This document shows positions 5,618-7,278 of a stretch of DNA of 7,278 nucleotides, piece by piece. Each line of letters begins with the position of its first letter. Position 1 is the first letter of the stretch. A program made the translations under genes and the position numbers. The stretch comes from Dehalococcoidia bacterium LH_S1 (lineage in GTDB: Bacteria > Chloroflexota > Dehalococcoidia > SZUA-161 > SpSt-899), in NCBI GenBank assembly GCA_023660035.1, contig JAGXOF010000048.1:1-7278 (forward strand). Direction: 5' to 3'. Under the pieces are notes generated by a model. That model did no database searches and had not been told where the DNA came from. It saw nothing but the letters and a program-made list of their open reading frames with translations.

Positions 5618-6361
5618 TTAACTTTCCTGCCACTGGAGAACTGTGCTCGACCATGCCTGAATTATGGCATGTTTCAATGTCGCTTGCTTGGGATGCCGTA
5701 CATCGAGAAGCCATTCCAGAGTGCGGTCATCGAATTTTTGCAGGAATGAGCATTGCTTGCGGAAGGGGAGAATGGTACTGCGTTCGCCTCCATAGAGGAC
5801 GTAGTCAAGGTGGCGAAGGTGGGGTTCCAAGTGCTCACGGGCGTGACCGCACACCCGCTCAAAGAAGTATTCCATTTGCTTCTCTCTATGCCTTTGAAAA
5901 CGGCGCTGCGATGTGCCGCCTTTCTTCTCCCGCGAGTGAACCAATCCTGTGCCAACCTTACTAGAGACTAAGTTTTCACCGTCGAAAACTCCTACTGCAT
6001 ATTCTCCCAGCCTCACCAGAACCAAAGCGACCTTCAATTCCTGGGTGAGGAATGAGCGCAGGGGATCAACGTTATATCCGGTGGAGGTGTGGCTTTCCTG
6101 GAGGGGGAAAGGGGGGAGTATAAGGCATTTGTGTTCTTCGCCCCAAAAGAGTGCAGAGCCTGTCTTGGATTTGGCAATTGTATCGAGGGCATCCGTTGGG
6201 GCGTCTTCTATGGTTGAGGTGATCAATGGGTGTATGTCGGGCCTGGGCTGCCCTGACGCTAGATACAGGGATTTTGCTACTCCGTCTTTGGCAGACTCCA
6301 GCTCGTCGAGCAGGTGAAGGGTTTTCCTTTTGGTGACTTGGCTTCGCTGTTGTGTCAACAT
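5618..6361 (-). CDS. VLRF1-type peptidyl-tRNA hydrolase / release factor (Vms1-ANKZF1 relative), 247 aa
   Basis: It resembles the actinobacterial/chloroflexi VLRF1 (acVLRF1) family, eRF1-like proteins related to yeast Vms1 and human ANKZF1, which release nascent chains from tRNA on stalled large ribosomal subunits. The core lies at about residues 109-195: strands KVALVLVRLGEYAVGVFDG (110-128), then SSKVGTGLVHSREKKGGTSQ (133-152) running into RRFQRHREKQ (153-162). GGTSQ with Gln152 corresponds to the GxxQ catalytic loop of the family, and the Arg-rich helix after it should touch rRNA or tRNA. LDYVLYGGERS (185-195) is the next conserved strand. The N-terminal 100 residues are less conserved. 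The zinc finger and ankyrin repeats of eukaryotic Vms1 are absent, as expected for the bacterial form. ATG 6361 lies 6 bases after the mutS2 stop and has no Shine-Dalgarno, so translation is probably coupled to mutS2. The family call rests on motif recognition by eye. Confidence 0.8.
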   Translation of the reverse strand: MLTQQRSQVTKRKTLHLLDELESAKDGVAKSLYLASGQPRPDIHPLITSTIEDAPTDALDTIAKSKTGSALFWGEEHKCLILPPFPLQESHTSTGYNVDPLRSFLTQELKVALVLVRLGEYAVGVFDGENLVSSKVGTGLVHSREKKGGTSQRRFQRHREKQMEYFFERVCGHAREHLEPHLRHLDYVLYGGERSTILPFRKQCSFLQKFDDRTLEWLLDVRHPKQATLKHAIIQAWSSTVLQWQES

Positions 6362-6367
6362 GGTAAT

Positions 6368-7278
6368 TCAAAGACTGGCAATCGTTACTCCGTCGCTTCC
6401 TTCATCCGGCTTGCCCGGCCGGTAGGATTTGACCAGAGGGTGGGAGGCAAGCGTGTCCCTGACGATTTGCCGGACTGTGCCGGTGCCATATCCGTGGATT
6501 ATGCTAACCTCTCCCAAACCCGTAAGCGAGGCATCGTTGAGGTAGCGGTCGAGTTCGGGCGCTATATCTTCGGCCCTTTTGCCCCTTAAATCGAGTTCCG
6601 CAAGGCTTTTGCGTCCTCTCAGGTTTTTCTTGATGGCGGGTGGGCGTGATGGGACTGTCTCGCCGCCGGGCTTTACCTTCTTGAGCTCGCTCACGTTTGT
6701 CTTGAGCTTTATTTGTCCGACCTGCACCTCAACCTCTCCCGTTTTCTCCATCAGGGAGAGGACGGTTCCCCTGGCGTGGGTGTCCATCACTTCCACTTCA
6801 TCTCCCACGGAGATGGTGCCCCCGGTAAGCTCCCCCTCTTCTTCGCCTTCTGTAGTGCCCGTTTGCCAGGTTGAAGTCTTCATCTGCTGGTGGACGGTTT
6901 CCAGCGTTTTTTTCGCTGTATCGATGCTTTCTCTGGATTTGGCTTTCTTTAGCTCTGCGTTCGCCTGCCGGATTTGCCTCTGAAGTTCAGCCGCCTCAGA
7001 GGTAACCTGGTCCCTGGCTTCCTGGAGGATTCTCTGTCTCTCGTTCTTTACATTATTAAGCTCTCGTTCCCATTGCTTCTTGAGATTTTCCGCTTCACTT
7101 CGCTCTTTCTCCAGCTCATCCCTTAAGGCTTCGACTCTTTGCTTTTCCGTGTTCAAGTCCGACAGGAGCCTCTCCATCTCCTGTGTTCCCTCTCCCAGCA
7201 TCTGCTGGGCATTGTTGACGATGTCAGACGGAAGCCCCAACCGTGAAGCGGTCGCCAGTGCGTTACTACCTCCTGGAA
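6368..7278 (-). CDS. mutS2: MutS2 (RqcU-type ribosome-splitting ATPase), C-terminal 302 residues, cut by right edge
   Basis: The frame is open to the right edge (first full codon at 7276). It begins PGGSNALATASRLGLPSDIV, the highly conserved end of the MutS2 ATPase domain, so the TTG at 7240 is internal and not a start. Next comes a long charged coiled coil (about residues 33-125 of the fragment), an acidic linker, a small KOW/SH3-like barrel (GDEVEVMDTHARGTVLSLM, 158-176), a basic linker, and a C-terminal SMR domain (about 228-302) with LDLRG (228-232), IIHGYGTG (259-266) and a final GVTIASL. HGYGTG replaces the commoner HGKGTG. MutS2 was first linked to blocking recombination. In Bacillus subtilis it (RqcU) recognises collided ribosomes through its KOW and SMR parts and splits them with ATP. 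The Walker motifs lie outside the window. It is directly followed by the VLRF1-type gene on the same strand. Confidence 0.97.
   Translation of the reverse strand, partial: PGGSNALATASRLGLPSDIVNNAQQMLGEGTQEMERLLSDLNTEKQRVEALRDELEKERSEAENLKKQWERELNNVKNERQRILQEARDQVTSEAAELQRQIRQANAELKKAKSRESIDTAKKTLETVHQQMKTSTWQTGTTEGEEEGELTGGTISVGDEVEVMDTHARGTVLSLMEKTGEVEVQVGQIKLKTNVSELKKVKPGGETVPSRPPAIKKNLRGRKSLAELDLRGKRAEDIAPELDRYLNDASLTGLGEVSIIHGYGTGTVRQIVRDTLASHPLVKSYRPGKPDEGSDGVTIASL

Noticed and set aside
7238..7240. TTG at 7240 as the start of a separate 290-residue coiled-coil/SMR protein
   Set aside because: The frame continues upstream with the conserved MutS2 ATPase-end motif PGGSNAL, so this is the inside of a larger mutS2 gene.

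Overview
The window looks like a chromosomal piece of an anaerobic bacterium, most likely of the Chloroflexota (Dehalococcoidia-like). This is inferred from gene content: a release factor of the acVLRF1 type, known mainly from Actinobacteria and Chloroflexota, an apparently non-discriminating AspRS, a class 1B SpeD, a DUF89/ARMT1-like protein, and short palindromic repeats of the GTCATTCCGG and GTCATTTCGACC kinds. No rRNA or other marker is present, so the phylum call is moderate.

Left part (1-2188, plus strand): the C-terminal end of a DDE transposase runs in from the left edge. It overlaps the start of a 63-residue excisionase-like helix-turn-helix protein. That gene is followed closely by a small pyruvoyl-dependent decarboxylase of the SpeD family and, after 168 bases, by a PLP-dependent ornithine/lysine-type decarboxylase. 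The two decarboxylases suggest polyamine synthesis: ODC gives putrescine, and SpeD gives the aminopropyl donor if it is a true AdoMet decarboxylase. No spermidine synthase is present, and the SpeD carries a changed active-site motif.

Middle (2185-4466): aspS lies on the minus strand and meets the decarboxylase tail to tail, the two stop codons sharing the four bases CTAA. The aspS promoter has a perfect TATAAT so close to the ATG that the mRNA is probably leaderless. Upstream of aspS is a 470-base divergent spacer. Its aspS-proximal half is packed with small palindromic repeats; the other half shows nothing clear.

Right part (4467-7278): a DUF89/ARMT1-like metal-dependent phosphatase, started by TTG, runs rightward. 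It converges on a short minus-strand ABM-domain gene that has a strong ribosome binding site but is broken by an in-frame TAA at codon 32. Upstream of that, also on the minus strand, are mutS2 (cut by the right edge) and, only 6 bases after it, a VLRF1-type peptidyl-tRNA hydrolase.

The most interesting unit is mutS2-VLRF1. MutS2 (RqcU) is known in Bacillus to split collided ribosomes. VLRF1 proteins (relatives of yeast Vms1 and human ANKZF1) cut nascent chains from the tRNA on stalled large subunits. The coupled pair reads as a two-step ribosome-rescue module: split, then release.
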